This document shows positions 39,549-48,442 of a stretch of DNA of 64,000 bases, piece after piece. This DNA is from Candidatus Aminicenantota bacterium. Its GTDB lineage: Bacteria > Acidobacteriota > Aminicenantia > Aminicenantales > Saccharicenantaceae. The notes under the pieces are model-generated. The model was not told the DNA's origin. It made no database searches and saw nothing but the letters and a program-made list of their open reading frames with translations. The DNA lies in the NCBI GenBank assembly GCA_017999365.1, contig JAGNLW010000005.1, positions 124,001 to 188,000 on the forward strand. Reading direction: 5' to 3'. Within the stretch, counting starts at the first letter, position 1. Each line of letters opens with the position of its first letter. The translations under genes and the position numbers were made by a program.

Positions 39549-42335
39549 TCAATAGCGCGGGTCGGCCAGGACCACGGCCGTCTTGGACAGGGTGCGGCCG
39601 TCGACGACGAGCTCGATCCTGTACTCCCCGGGCCGGACCGGGAAGGAGGCGAACCCGGCGTCGGCCCCGGCCCCGCCGTAGCCGGCCGCCCGGGCCCGCT
39701 GGGCCATCTCCTGGGCGGTCTTCTTCTCGTCCGGGGTCCGCTCCCGCCGTCCGGTCAGGTTCCAGCGCACCGTGTTGAGCCCGATCTCGGACTTGCCGGC
39801 GATCTCGTTGACGAGCAGGGTGCCGGCGTAGACGCGGACCTTGACGGGCTCCTTGGGTTTCGCGCCGAGGAGATAAGAGACGGCCGCGCCGGGGGCCTCG
39901 CTCTCGCCGGCGAAGTTGGAGGCGCTCGACTCGCGGCGGTCCTGCCCGACCCAGCGGACGGAGGGGGCCACGTCGAACAGGTGGACGCCGGCGGCCAGGA
40001 CGGCCGGCGTCAGCTCCTCCAGCGGCTTGATGTCGGCGATGAAGGCGCCCCGGCCGTGCGTGGCGACGATGAGGTCGGCCTCGCGCGGCTGGATCTTGAG
40101 GTCGTGGACCGGCTGGGTCGGCATGTCGTTCTTCATCTTCAGCCAGGTCCGTCCCGCGTCGAGAGAGACGAAAACGCCGAAGTCCGTGCCCGCGAAGAGC
40201 AGGTCCGGGTTCCGGGGATCTTCGACGACGGCGTTGACGGGCCCCTCGGCCAGTCCGGCCGCGAGCGAGGTCCAGGTGGCGCCGTAGTCGGCCGTCTTAT
40301 AGAGGAAGGGCCGGAAATCGTCGTTGCGGAAGCCCGTGTAGCTGACGTAGGCCGTGGCCGGGTCCGAGGGCGAGGCGGCGACCCGGCTGACCCAATATCC
40401 GGGCTGGCCGGGGATGCGGTCGTTGAGCTTGGTCCACTGGCGGCCGTTGTCGCGGGTGACCCAGACGTTGCCGTCGTCCGTGCCGGCCCAGAGCAGGCCG
40501 GGGACGAGGGGCGACTCGTCGAAGGTCGTGATCGTGCCGTACTGGATGTTGCCGTCGCCGCCCTTGCCGGCGACGAGGAGCTTGGCCGGGTCGTTGGTCG
40601 TCAGGTCGGGGCTGATCTCGGTCCAGGTGTCGCCCCGGTTGGCCGACATGACGACGATATTGCCGCAGTGATAGACCGTGGCGGGGTCGTGGGCCGAGAC
40701 GAGGATGGGGGCGCACCAGTTCCAGCGGGTCTCGGGCTTCAGCCGCTGATAGGCGATGCCCTTGGCCTCCCCGGTCACCAGGTCGATCCGGGTGAGCGGC
40801 CCGAACTGGGACTCGTTGTAGAGGGTCCGGTTGTCGGTCCGGTCGAAGACGTTGTACATGCCGTCCCCGCCGCCCAGGTTGAACCAGTCCTCGAGGCGGA
40901 TGGGCGGGGCCGAGGCGCCCGCCCCCCCTCCGTAGCCGCCGCCCGCTCCGACCTTTGTGCTCGGGCCCATGAGGTTGCCGTTGTCCTGGAGCCCGCCGGC
41001 GACGCGGTAGGGCCAGGACATGTCGTAATCGATGGCGTAGAACTGGGCCAGGGGCAGGAAGTCGGGATGGTACCAGTTCTTGCCGCCGTCCCAGGTCACT
41101 CCCAGGCCGTGGTCGTAGCCGAGGAGCATGTGGCGGCTGTCGGCGGGGTCGATCCACAGGGCGTGGTTGTCGCCGCCGAAGCGGAACGGGCTGGCCCAGG
41201 TCTTGCCGCCGTCCTTGCTGGCCAGGACGCCGACGCTGAGGACGTAGACCGAGTTCGCGTCGTTGGGATCGACGACGATCTGTCCGTAGTAATAGCCCGG
41301 GTTCCCGCCGACCGACCGCTTCTCCGGGCTGACCTTGGTCCAGGTCGCGCCCGCGTCGTCGGAGCGGTAGATCTCGCCGTCGATCATGCCGGCCGACGAG
41401 CGTCCTTCCAGGATCTCCTTGTACCGGTCGGCCGGGGACAGCCCCGGCTTGTTGGCGTTCTCGATCTCGGCGTAGAGGATCCGCGGGTCCTTGGGATAGA
41501 CGGTCAGGCCGATGCGGCCGAGGATGCCGGAGGGCAGGCCGGCCGTGAGCTGGACCCAGGACTTGCCGCCGTCGGTCGTCTTGTGGATGCCCGAGCCGGG
41601 ACCGCCGAGGCCGAAGGTCCAGGGCCGGCGGAAGCGGTCGTAGGAGGCCGCGTACAGGGTCTGCGGGTCGGACGGGTCCATGACCAGGTCGACCGCGCCG
41701 ACGGAGCGGCCGTCGACGACGACGTCGAGGATCTTGGCCCAGGTCCGGCCGAAATCCGTCGTCTTATAGACGCCGCGCTCGGGGTTCTCCGAATAGAGGT
41801 GGCCCAGGGCGGCGACGTAGACCGTCCCGGGATCGGACGGATGGACGACGACGCGCCCGATGTGGTGGGACTCCTTGAGGCCCGTGTTCGTCCAGGTCTT
41901 GCCGGCGTCGCGCGACAGGTAGACGCCGTCGCCCCAGTAGGTCGAGCGCGAGTTGTTGGCCTCGCCCGAGCCCAGCCAGAGGACGTCGGGGTCGGAGGGG
42001 GCCACGGCGATGTCGCCGATGGAGAAGACCTTCTCGTTCTCGAACAGGGGCTCGAAGGTCTGGCCGTTGTTCTCGGTCTTCCACAGGCCGCCGGAGGCCG
42101 AGGCCGCGTAGAAGGTGTGGGGCCGCTGGAGCGGCACGGCGAAGTCGACGAAGCGGCCGCTCTGCTGGGTCGGCCCGATGGCCCGGTACTCGACGGACTT
42201 GAGGACCGCGGCGGCGTCGAGGGCGGCCGGGGCCTTGGCTTTGGCCGCGGCGCGGCCCTGGGCCGGCGCGGCGGGCGGGAGCGCGAGGGCCAGGACGAGG
42301 ACGAGGGCGACGGTGAGGGCGAAGCTCTTTTTCAT
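39549..42335 (-). CDS. Secreted BNR/Asp-box (VPS10/sortilin-like) beta-propeller protein
   Basis: 928 aa. A signal peptide (about 1-26, ending PAQG) indicates export. About ten Asp-box motifs of the S-x-D-x-G-x-T-W type are spread through the chain (SRDAGKTW, TTDFGRTW, TTDGGKSW, SDDAGATW, SKDGGKTW, TRDNGRQW, TADYGATW, SLDAGRTW and others), giving two propellers like those of VPS10/sortilin or xyloglucanase-type GH74 proteins. The C-terminal 150 residues form a beta-sandwich with FPVRPGEYRIELVVDG. The function is not assigned; such proteins are abundant in Acidobacteriota and Bacteroidota. AAGGAGG lies eight bases upstream of the ATG. It is 26 bases downstream of the dehydrogenase gene. Confidence 0.85.
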   Translation of the reverse strand: MKKSFALTVALVLVLALALPPAAPAQGRAAAKAKAPAALDAAAVLKSVEYRAIGPTQQSGRFVDFAVPLQRPHTFYAASASGGLWKTENNGQTFEPLFENEKVFSIGDIAVAPSDPDVLWLGSGEANNSRSTYWGDGVYLSRDAGKTWTNTGLKESHHIGRVVVHPSDPGTVYVAALGHLYSENPERGVYKTTDFGRTWAKILDVVVDGRSVGAVDLVMDPSDPQTLYAASYDRFRRPWTFGLGGPGSGIHKTTDGGKSWVQLTAGLPSGILGRIGLTVYPKDPRILYAEIENANKPGLSPADRYKEILEGRSSAGMIDGEIYRSDDAGATWTKVSPEKRSVGGNPGYYYGQIVVDPNDANSVYVLSVGVLASKDGGKTWASPFRFGGDNHALWIDPADSRHMLLGYDHGLGVTWDGGKNWYHPDFLPLAQFYAIDYDMSWPYRVAGGLQDNGNLMGPSTKVGAGGGYGGGAGASAPPIRLEDWFNLGGGDGMYNVFDRTDNRTLYNESQFGPLTRIDLVTGEAKGIAYQRLKPETRWNWCAPILVSAHDPATVYHCGNIVVMSANRGDTWTEISPDLTTNDPAKLLVAGKGGDGNIQYGTITTFDESPLVPGLLWAGTDDGNVWVTRDNGRQWTKLNDRIPGQPGYWVSRVAASPSDPATAYVSYTGFRNDDFRPFLYKTADYGATWTSLAAGLAEGPVNAVVEDPRNPDLLFAGTDFGVFVSLDAGRTWLKMKNDMPTQPVHDLKIQPREADLIVATHGRGAFIADIKPLEELTPAVLAAGVHLFDVAPSVRWVGQDRRESSASNFAGESEAPGAAVSYLLGAKPKEPVKVRVYAGTLLVNEIAGKSEIGLNTVRWNLTGRRERTPDEKKTAQEMAQRARAAGYGGAGADAGFASFPVRPGEYRIELVVDGRTLSKTAVVLADPRY

Positions 42336-42361
42336 CGGACGGACCTCCTTGTCTGGCGCGT

Positions 42362-43483
42362 TCAGGATGCGGCGACCCGGTAGACGACGTTCCGGGCGGC
42401 CAGGTCGGCCAGGACGGCGCGGAAGGCGGCCTCGTCGGCCCCGATGTGCTCGGGAGCGACGATGCCCTTGCGCGCGACGCGGCCGGCCAGGATGAGCCGG
42501 GCCACGGCGGTGGCCGGGAACCCGGTCGTGCGGGCCATGGACGAGAACCCCGTCGACCGGTCGCGCCGGTCGAACAGGTCGTAGGCGTAGCGCTTGGGCC
42601 GGCCGTCCTCGTGGCCGGCGACGACGATGCGCATGATGGTGAACTCGTCGTCCGCCTCGTCGAGGCGCCAGTGCTCGAAGAGGACGGCCGAGGTGACGTC
42701 GAAGGGCCGGACCCGGACGCCCCGGACCTCGATCTCGGCCGTGTCGAGGAAGCCGCTGGCCCGCAGGGCCCGGACGCGTTCGACGTGGCCCGGGTAGCGC
42801 AGGGTCTTCTCGATCATGTTCGGCACCTTCATCGTCCGCAGGAGCGAGCGCAGGCCGTCGGAATTGAAGGCCTCGAGGCTGCCGACCTCGGGGAATTCGA
42901 GCAGCTCGACATCCGACAGGGCCGGGCGGACGACGACGTGGCCGTTCTCGACGTAGCGGGCCGGCCGGGTGTACTCCTCGAGGACGTCGGCCGGCGAGAA
43001 CGGGGCCTTGTACTCGAACGGGAACTCGCGGCGGAAGGGCAGGCCGCCGACGTAGCATTCGAAGCGGCCGACGGCCATCCGCGCGGCGTGATAGCCGAGG
43101 ATCATGTTGTCCATGCCCGGGGCGACGCCGCAGTCGACGACGGCCGTGACGCCGGCGGCTTGGGCGGCCCCGTCGAGAAGGAAGGCGTCCTCCGGGAAGA
43201 ACGAGATGTCGACGGCGTTGCGGCCGGCGGCGATGACGGCTTTCAGGGTGGCGAAGCCCATGGCCCCGGGGACGGCCCCGACGACCAGGTCGCAATCGCG
43301 GACGAGGCCGCGGACGGTCTCCTCCGAGCCCAGGTCGGCCCGCAGGCGCTTGACCGGGAGCCCTTCGAGGCGGGCCAGGTTGGCCGGGCTGACGTCGACG
43401 GACGTGACCTCGAAATCGGGGGCCAGGTCGGCGGCCATGACCCGCCCGACCATGCCCGCGCCCAGAACGACGATCTTCTTCAT
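42362..43483 (-). CDS. Saccharopine dehydrogenase-like / L-lysine 6-dehydrogenase-like enzyme
   Basis: 373 aa. N-terminal Rossmann fold with VVLGAGMVG (5-13) and a catalytic region containing CGVAPGMDNMILGYHA, as in saccharopine and lysine 6-dehydrogenases. The length fits the single-domain lysine dehydrogenase type, not the bifunctional one. The likely reaction is NAD(P)-dependent oxidation of the lysine side-chain amine or of a saccharopine-like adduct. GAGGAG precedes the start. It is followed closely by the BNR protein gene, probably in one transcript. Confidence 0.82.
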   Translation of the reverse strand: MKKIVVLGAGMVGRVMAADLAPDFEVTSVDVSPANLARLEGLPVKRLRADLGSEETVRGLVRDCDLVVGAVPGAMGFATLKAVIAAGRNAVDISFFPEDAFLLDGAAQAAGVTAVVDCGVAPGMDNMILGYHAARMAVGRFECYVGGLPFRREFPFEYKAPFSPADVLEEYTRPARYVENGHVVVRPALSDVELLEFPEVGSLEAFNSDGLRSLLRTMKVPNMIEKTLRYPGHVERVRALRASGFLDTAEIEVRGVRVRPFDVTSAVLFEHWRLDEADDEFTIMRIVVAGHEDGRPKRYAYDLFDRRDRSTGFSSMARTTGFPATAVARLILAGRVARKGIVAPEHIGADEAAFRAVLADLAARNVVYRVAAS

Positions 43484-43522
43484 GGCGCCTGCTCCTCTCG
43501 AACGCGCGGAGTCGGAAGGTCA

Positions 43523-43552
43523 GTTATAAACCAGGATGGGCTTGGGATTCAA
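43523..43552 (-). promoter_or_regulatory. Promoter for the lysine dehydrogenase-like gene
   Basis: Minus strand: TTGAAT (43547-43552), 18 bases, TATAAC (43523-43528). It lies within 30 bases of the end of the upstream methyltransferase-like gene. Confidence 0.55.
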
Positions 43553-43553
43553 C

Positions 43554-44687
43554 CTAATAGACGCCTCCCTCGGCGGCGGCACCGGCCAGCGCGAGGACGT
43601 TGGCGGCCGGGGTGCGCGGGGCGATCGAGCAGGCCGTGCTGAGGATGTACCGCCCGCCGGGCCGGCCCAGGGCCAGGCGCCGGCGGGCGTCGGCCCGGAC
43701 GGAGACCGGGTCGCCCGCGAGCAGGACGTGGACGGGATCGACGTTGCCCTTGATGAAGACGGAGGCCCCGACGCGGCGCTTGGCGTCGCCGAGGTCCGTC
43801 CGGCCGAGGGGCGGCGGGTCGAGGCACTCGATGCCGGAGACGCCCGAAGCGGCCATGAGCTCGAGCCGGTCGTGGATGTCGCCGCAGGTGTGGAGATAGG
43901 CCCGGGCGCCCCGGCTCTCGATCGTCCGGGCCAGGCGCGACTCGTACGGCAGGACGAAAGTCCGGTAGAAGTCCCGGGAGACGAAGCCCGCCCCGGCGAA
44001 CGGCGAGGAGATCTTGACGGCGTCGACGCCCAGCGCGGCCAGGCCCGCCGCCAGCGCGGCGACCCCCTCCGTCAGCCGCTCCAGGACCGCCGCGGCCCGG
44101 CCCCGGTCCTCGACGGTCCCGATCATGGCCGCTTCGAACCCGAACAGGTCGAGGAAGTAATCGAAGGGCGAGGTCACCTCGCCGTGAACGGAGAACTCCC
44201 CTCCGGCCTTCTCCAGGACCGCGGCGACGGCGTCGAAGAGGTGGTCCGCGTCGAGGGCGAAACGGAGGCCCTGCGAGACCGGGATGTAGGCGGCCCGGCC
44301 GGGGAGGGCGCCGGGATCGAAGCGGGCGAAGTCCGGGCGGGCCTCCGGCGCGGCCGGCCGGTGGACGGGCAGGTCGTCGAACGGGAAGAGCGTCGTGTCG
44401 CCCGAACGCCAGCGGACGGTCTCCCCTTCCGGCCCCCGCTCGAGCCGGTCGATCCGGGCCTCCCAATCCGGGGAGTGGCCGTGGAGGCTGACGAGGACGC
44501 CGTCGAAGCCGTAGCGGGCCCGCAGGGCCAGGAGCCCGTCGACGAAGACGGGCGCGGCGTGCCAGAAGCGGGCCGGAGGGAGCCCCGTCTGCAGGAGCAT
44601 GTGGCCGACGCTCATCTGGCACATGACCGGGACCCTGTCGGGGAGCGTTCCGGACATGGCCGCGGCCATCCTCTGTTTCGGCGTCAT
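43554..44687 (-). CDS. Uroporphyrinogen decarboxylase-family methyltransferase (MtaA/CmuA-like)
   Basis: 377 aa, UroD fold. It has the zinc motif of corrinoid:thiol methyltransferases: YLHTCGDIHD supplies His and Cys, and STACSIAPRTP near the C-terminus supplies the third Cys. True UroD enzymes lack these and have a different N-terminal arginine pattern. It therefore probably transfers methyl groups to or from a corrinoid protein, but no corrinoid-binding partner is encoded beside it. The gene diverges from an Omp85-type gene. Confidence 0.8.
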   Translation of the reverse strand: MTPKQRMAAAMSGTLPDRVPVMCQMSVGHMLLQTGLPPARFWHAAPVFVDGLLALRARYGFDGVLVSLHGHSPDWEARIDRLERGPEGETVRWRSGDTTLFPFDDLPVHRPAAPEARPDFARFDPGALPGRAAYIPVSQGLRFALDADHLFDAVAAVLEKAGGEFSVHGEVTSPFDYFLDLFGFEAAMIGTVEDRGRAAAVLERLTEGVAALAAGLAALGVDAVKISSPFAGAGFVSRDFYRTFVLPYESRLARTIESRGARAYLHTCGDIHDRLELMAASGVSGIECLDPPPLGRTDLGDAKRRVGASVFIKGNVDPVHVLLAGDPVSVRADARRRLALGRPGGRYILSTACSIAPRTPAANVLALAGAAAEGGVY

Positions 44688-44748
44688 CGGCGGGAGCCTC
44701 GCCGGGCAGGATAGCCCGCGGCGGGCGCGCGGTCAAGCGGACGCGGGG

Positions 44749-44777
44749 TTTACAGGACGGGCCGGCGGAGCTATGAT
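44749..44777 (+). promoter_or_regulatory. Promoter for the Omp85-type gene
   Basis: TTTACA (44749-44754), 17 bases, TATGAT (44772-44777); each hexamer is one base from consensus. Confidence 0.7.
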
Positions 44778-44800
44778 AATCCACTCAATCGAGGCCCATG

Positions 44801-45907
44801 ATGCTCCGTCCGCTCGCGTCGCTCCTCGTCCTGGCCGCCCTGGCCGGGTCGTTCCGGCCCCTGGCCGCGGCCGACGGGGAGGAGTCCGCCAAGGGCCGCG
44901 AAACCTACCGGGCCCGGGTCATCGGGATCCCGTTCGTCTATTACTCGCCCGAGACCAAGCTGGCCTTCGGCGGCGGCGGCGTCGTCAACTTCCGGGCCGG
45001 CCGGCGAAAGGCCGAGACGAGGACCTCGAGCGTCTGGGCCTACGCCAGCTACAACCTGGCCAAGCAGTTCAACGTCATGGTCAAGCCCGAGATCACCCTC
45101 GGCGGCAACGACCTCTATCTCGGCGGCCTGGTGCGATGGGAACGGGCGCCGCAGAAGTTCTTCGGCGTCGGCAACGACACGCCGGCCGGGGCCGAGGAGA
45201 CGTTCTCGCCCCGCCACCTGGTCGTCGAGATCGGCGTCAAGCGGCGCGTCCGGGGCCCGCTCTTCGCCGGCCTGCGCTTCGACTTCGAGCGTATGCTGAT
45301 GGAGAAGGTCGAGGCCGGGGGGCTGCTCGACGCCGGCGATATCGCCGGGAGCCGCGGCGGGACGCTCACCGGCTTCGGGGTCAGCCTGGACTGGGACACC
45401 CGGGACGCGGTGCTCTTCCCCCGGCGGGGCTCGTTCGTCCAGCTCACCGCCGACGCCTACGGCCCGGCGGCGGGCAGCGACTACTCGTTCAACCGCCTGG
45501 TCGTCGACCTCCGGCGCTACCTGCCCCTGGGCGCCTCGGGGGTCCTGGCCCTTCAGGGATTCGTCTACTCCTCGGGCGGCGAGGTCCCCTTTCACCGGCT
45601 GGCCCAGGCCGGCGGGGAATCGCTCCTGCGCGGCTACTATAAAGGACGGTACCGGGACAAGGCCATGATCGCCGTGCAGGGGGAATACAGGACCCTGGTC
45701 ACGAAGCGCTTCGGCTTGGCCGGGTTCGCCGGCCTGGGCGATATATTCCCGGGCTGGGCCGGGCTGCGCCTCGAGAAGCTGGCCTACTCTCTCGGCGCGG
45801 GTCTCCGCTACGTCGTCAACAAGAGGGACGGCACGACCCTCCGCCTGGACGTGGCCTGGGGCCGGTCGAGCTTCGGCCTCTACGTGACGGCCAAAGAGGC
45901 CTTCTGA
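44801..45907 (+). CDS. Outer-membrane surface antigen (Omp85/BamA-type barrel)
   Basis: 368 aa. A signal peptide (about 1-24) is followed directly by a beta-barrel of alternating hydrophobic strands, without POTRA domains. The Omp85 segment GGESLLRGYYKGRYRDK corresponds to the LRGF-containing loop of BamA/TamA, and the last residue is Phe as in C-terminal outer-membrane signals. It shows the organism is diderm. The role may be transport or insertion, and is unknown. Two ATGs occur (44798 and 44801); the second is better spaced from GAGG. Confidence 0.85.
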   Translation: MLRPLASLLVLAALAGSFRPLAAADGEESAKGRETYRARVIGIPFVYYSPETKLAFGGGGVVNFRAGRRKAETRTSSVWAYASYNLAKQFNVMVKPEITLGGNDLYLGGLVRWERAPQKFFGVGNDTPAGAEETFSPRHLVVEIGVKRRVRGPLFAGLRFDFERMLMEKVEAGGLLDAGDIAGSRGGTLTGFGVSLDWDTRDAVLFPRRGSFVQLTADAYGPAAGSDYSFNRLVVDLRRYLPLGASGVLALQGFVYSSGGEVPFHRLAQAGGESLLRGYYKGRYRDKAMIAVQGEYRTLVTKRFGLAGFAGLGDIFPGWAGLRLEKLAYSLGAGLRYVVNKRDGTTLRLDVAWGRSSFGLYVTAKEAF

Positions 45908-45922
45908 GCCTTTACGTCCGGT

Positions 45923-46321
45923 TTATTTGATCTCCGAAGTGCAGTGGGGGCAGCGGACCGCCTTGATGGGGACGGCCGTGGCGCAGAAGGGGCAGTCCTT
46001 GGTCGTCGGCGCGGCCGGCGCGGCGGTTTCTTTCTTCTTAAGCCGGTTCATGCTCCGGATGATCAGGAACAGGCAGAAGGCCACGATCAGGAAGCTGATG
46101 ACCGAGTTGATGAACTTCCCGTAGCCGATGGCGACCGTGTCCGAGAGCCTGATGGACAGGCTGGCGAAGTCGACCTTGCCGAGGATCATGCCGATGGGGG
46201 GCATGAGGACGTCGGTGACGAGCGAAGAGACGATGGTGCCGAAGGCGCCGCCGATGATGATGCCGACGGCCATGTCCAGCACCGAACCGCGCATGGCGAA
46301 TTCCTTGAATTCTTTGAACAT
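45923..46321 (-). CDS. mscL: Large-conductance mechanosensitive channel with C-terminal zinc ribbon
   Basis: 132 aa. The N-terminal helix and TM1 match MscL ([20 protein letters not shown]), followed by the periplasmic loop and TM2 ([19 protein letters not shown]). Instead of the plain cytoplasmic helix it ends in CPFC...CPHC (Cys110, 113, 124, 127), a small zinc ribbon. It opens on membrane tension to release solutes at hypo-osmotic shock. AGGAGG precedes the start. Convergent with the Omp85 gene, 15 bases apart. Confidence 0.94.
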   Translation of the reverse strand: MFKEFKEFAMRGSVLDMAVGIIIGGAFGTIVSSLVTDVLMPPIGMILGKVDFASLSIRLSDTVAIGYGKFINSVISFLIVAFCLFLIIRSMNRLKKKETAAPAAPTTKDCPFCATAVPIKAVRCPHCTSEIK

Positions 46322-46352
46322 CCGGACCTCCTACTGTGATCGTTCCCGCTCC

Positions 46353-46382
46353 CTTATAGCCAAAGGAGCGACGGCCTGTCAA
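46353..46382 (-). promoter_or_regulatory. Promoter for mscL
   Basis: Minus strand: perfect TTGACA (46377-46382), 18 bases, TATAAG (46353-46358). The TTGACA contains the TGA stop codon of the upstream GH127 gene. Confidence 0.7.
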
Positions 46383-48406
46383 TACCGGACGACGGGGAAG
46401 GAGGCGATCCTGAGGCGGAGGCAGCCCATCGGCGCGAGCTCGACCTCGACGACCGGCCCCTCCCCCGCCGCCGGGCTGGGCGGGACGAGGCCGGCCATGC
46501 GGCCGTCCGCCCGCCACGCCGGCACGCGCCGGGCCCGGGCCTTGAGGACGATGGGGGCCGCGTCGGGCGTGAAGGGCTGGAAGGCGGGGCTCCTCCGCCC
46601 GGAGACGCGCAGGTCCGCCCCTCCGGGCCCGTCGAGGACGAGCCCGTAGTTCCAGGGTGTCGTGGGCAGGACCTCCCAGGCGGGCCAATCGTCCGTGCCG
46701 CCGTACCGCCGCCACTCCTCCCCGATCCGCAGGGCGTACCAGAGCGGGCCGCGCCGGACCGAGGCGGCCCCGCCGACGGTGGGCCAGCGCACGACCTCGA
46801 TGGCCGGAGCGAACTCCAGGCGCACCTCGTCGCCGGGGCGCCAGGTCCGGTCGAGGACGGCGTACCGTCCGCCCCGCAGGTCCCCTTCGACCGGCCGCCC
46901 GTTGAGGAGGACGCGGACGGACCCCGCCCATCCGGGCAACCGGAGGTAGAGCGGGAAGGCCGCGGGGCGGTCGCAGGCCACGGTCAGGCGGACCTCGTCC
47001 TCGAACGGATAGCCCGTCTCTTCCACGAGGCTGACTTCCGCGCCCCCGGCGACCTTGGCCCGGACGGTCGACGGCGCGTAGAGGGCCGCGGCCAGGCCGT
47101 TGTCCGCCGTGGCCAGCCAGAGGTGCTCGGCGAACCAGGGCCAGCCGAAGGCGACGTTGTGCTGGCAGCAGCGGTAGCCGCGGGGATCGAACGAGAGGAG
47201 GGTCCCGCCGTTCTGGAAATCGTGTTCGCCGCCGCTGTCGCACGAGATGAGGTTCGGCGCGGTCAGGTAGTGGAGGGCCTTGAGGTCGGGGGTCATCGAT
47301 GCGGGCAGGGAGTTGAAGGCCACCTCTTCGGCCCGGTCGGCCCAGACCGGGGCGCCGGTGATCCTGAGCAGGGACTCGAAGCTGGCCAGGAACTCGACCA
47401 TGGTGCAGGTCTCGGCCCCCTGACGGGGATCGTCCCGGCCGGGGCGGATGTTCTCGTCGGCCCCGAACATCCCGCCGGGCTGGCGGCCGTAGCGGTCCAG
47501 GACCTGGCGGTAGTTGCGCTCGACGGCTTCGAGCAGGCCGGGATCGCGGGACTGCTGGTAGAACACGCCCGGATAGCGGAAGCCCATGGCGATGTTGACG
47601 CCGTGGTAGAACGAGCTCTCCTCCCAGGCCCGGTCGCGCTCGGGGGTCAGGATGGGCGAGGCCCAGTCCGCCGTGCGGGCCTGGAGCTTCCGGGCCAGTT
47701 CGAGCAGGAAGGCCTCGCCGGTCCGGTTGTAGAGCCAGTAGACGCTCTCCAGGTTCTCGCCGCCGCGCAGCTTCTGCCAGCTGCCCGGCAGGAGCTTCTC
47801 GTCGGGGAGATGGAGCTCGAACCGGAAATAGCGGCTCATGAGCTCGAGGACGCGGCGGTCGCCGGTCGCCTCGTGATAGCTTTGGAGGGCGGCCAGCATG
47901 ACCATGTTCGGCCAGAGGTCGAGCCCGGCCCGGTTCTCGGCCGGCCCGAAATAGCCGTCGCGGTCCTGGGAACGGAGGGCATAGTCCAGCCAACGCTCGG
48001 CCTCCCGGCGCAGGCCGGCGTCCTTGAGCAGATAGGCGAGATCGCCGAATCCCTTGAGCCAGTAAGGCATCTCCTCCCAGCCCTTGCCCTTCATCGTGAT
48101 CCAGCCGCTGTCCCGGCCGAGATAGGGGCTGAGCTCGGCCAGCCGGCCGGTCAGGCCGTCCCGCATGAGCTGGAGCTGGGCCAGGAGCCAGCCGCGGGGC
48201 TCGACGGCGCCGATGGGCAGCTTGACCAGGGGGCTGACGGCGAGAGGCGGGCGGTTGGACGCGTAGTGCCGGTTCGGCGATGCGGCGGGCGGAGACGCGA
48301 CGCAGGTCGCCCGGACCGCGCCCGGGACGGGGTCCGTGGCGGCGCCGGCCCGCGCGGCCAGGAAGGCGAAGGCGAGCAGGACCGCGGGGATGACGAGGTG
48401 TTTCAT
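46379..48406 (-). CDS. GH127/GH146-type glycosidase (DUF1680), secreted
   Basis: 675 aa. A signal peptide (about 1-22) is followed by an alpha/alpha6 toroid and C-terminal beta domains. The zinc-Cys active site of beta-L-arabinofuranosidases is complete: ETC with Glu332 and Cys334, and RCCQHN with Cys413 (nucleophile) and Cys414. It probably removes terminal beta-L-arabinofuranose from plant or algal glycans or glycoproteins. It starts 36 bases after the pilT stop on the same strand. Confidence 0.87.
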   Translation of the reverse strand: MKHLVIPAVLLAFAFLAARAGAATDPVPGAVRATCVASPPAASPNRHYASNRPPLAVSPLVKLPIGAVEPRGWLLAQLQLMRDGLTGRLAELSPYLGRDSGWITMKGKGWEEMPYWLKGFGDLAYLLKDAGLRREAERWLDYALRSQDRDGYFGPAENRAGLDLWPNMVMLAALQSYHEATGDRRVLELMSRYFRFELHLPDEKLLPGSWQKLRGGENLESVYWLYNRTGEAFLLELARKLQARTADWASPILTPERDRAWEESSFYHGVNIAMGFRYPGVFYQQSRDPGLLEAVERNYRQVLDRYGRQPGGMFGADENIRPGRDDPRQGAETCTMVEFLASFESLLRITGAPVWADRAEEVAFNSLPASMTPDLKALHYLTAPNLISCDSGGEHDFQNGGTLLSFDPRGYRCCQHNVAFGWPWFAEHLWLATADNGLAAALYAPSTVRAKVAGGAEVSLVEETGYPFEDEVRLTVACDRPAAFPLYLRLPGWAGSVRVLLNGRPVEGDLRGGRYAVLDRTWRPGDEVRLEFAPAIEVVRWPTVGGAASVRRGPLWYALRIGEEWRRYGGTDDWPAWEVLPTTPWNYGLVLDGPGGADLRVSGRRSPAFQPFTPDAAPIVLKARARRVPAWRADGRMAGLVPPSPAAGEGPVVEVELAPMGCLRLRIASFPVVRY

Positions 48407-48442
48407 GGGGCCCTCCGCCGACCCGCGGGCCGGGCCCGTCGG

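Noticed and set aside
42362..43295. Upstream extension of the BNR protein through the lysine dehydrogenase-like gene
   Set aside because: That reading is a shadow of the dehydrogenase; the signal peptide and AAGGAGG place the BNR start at 42335.
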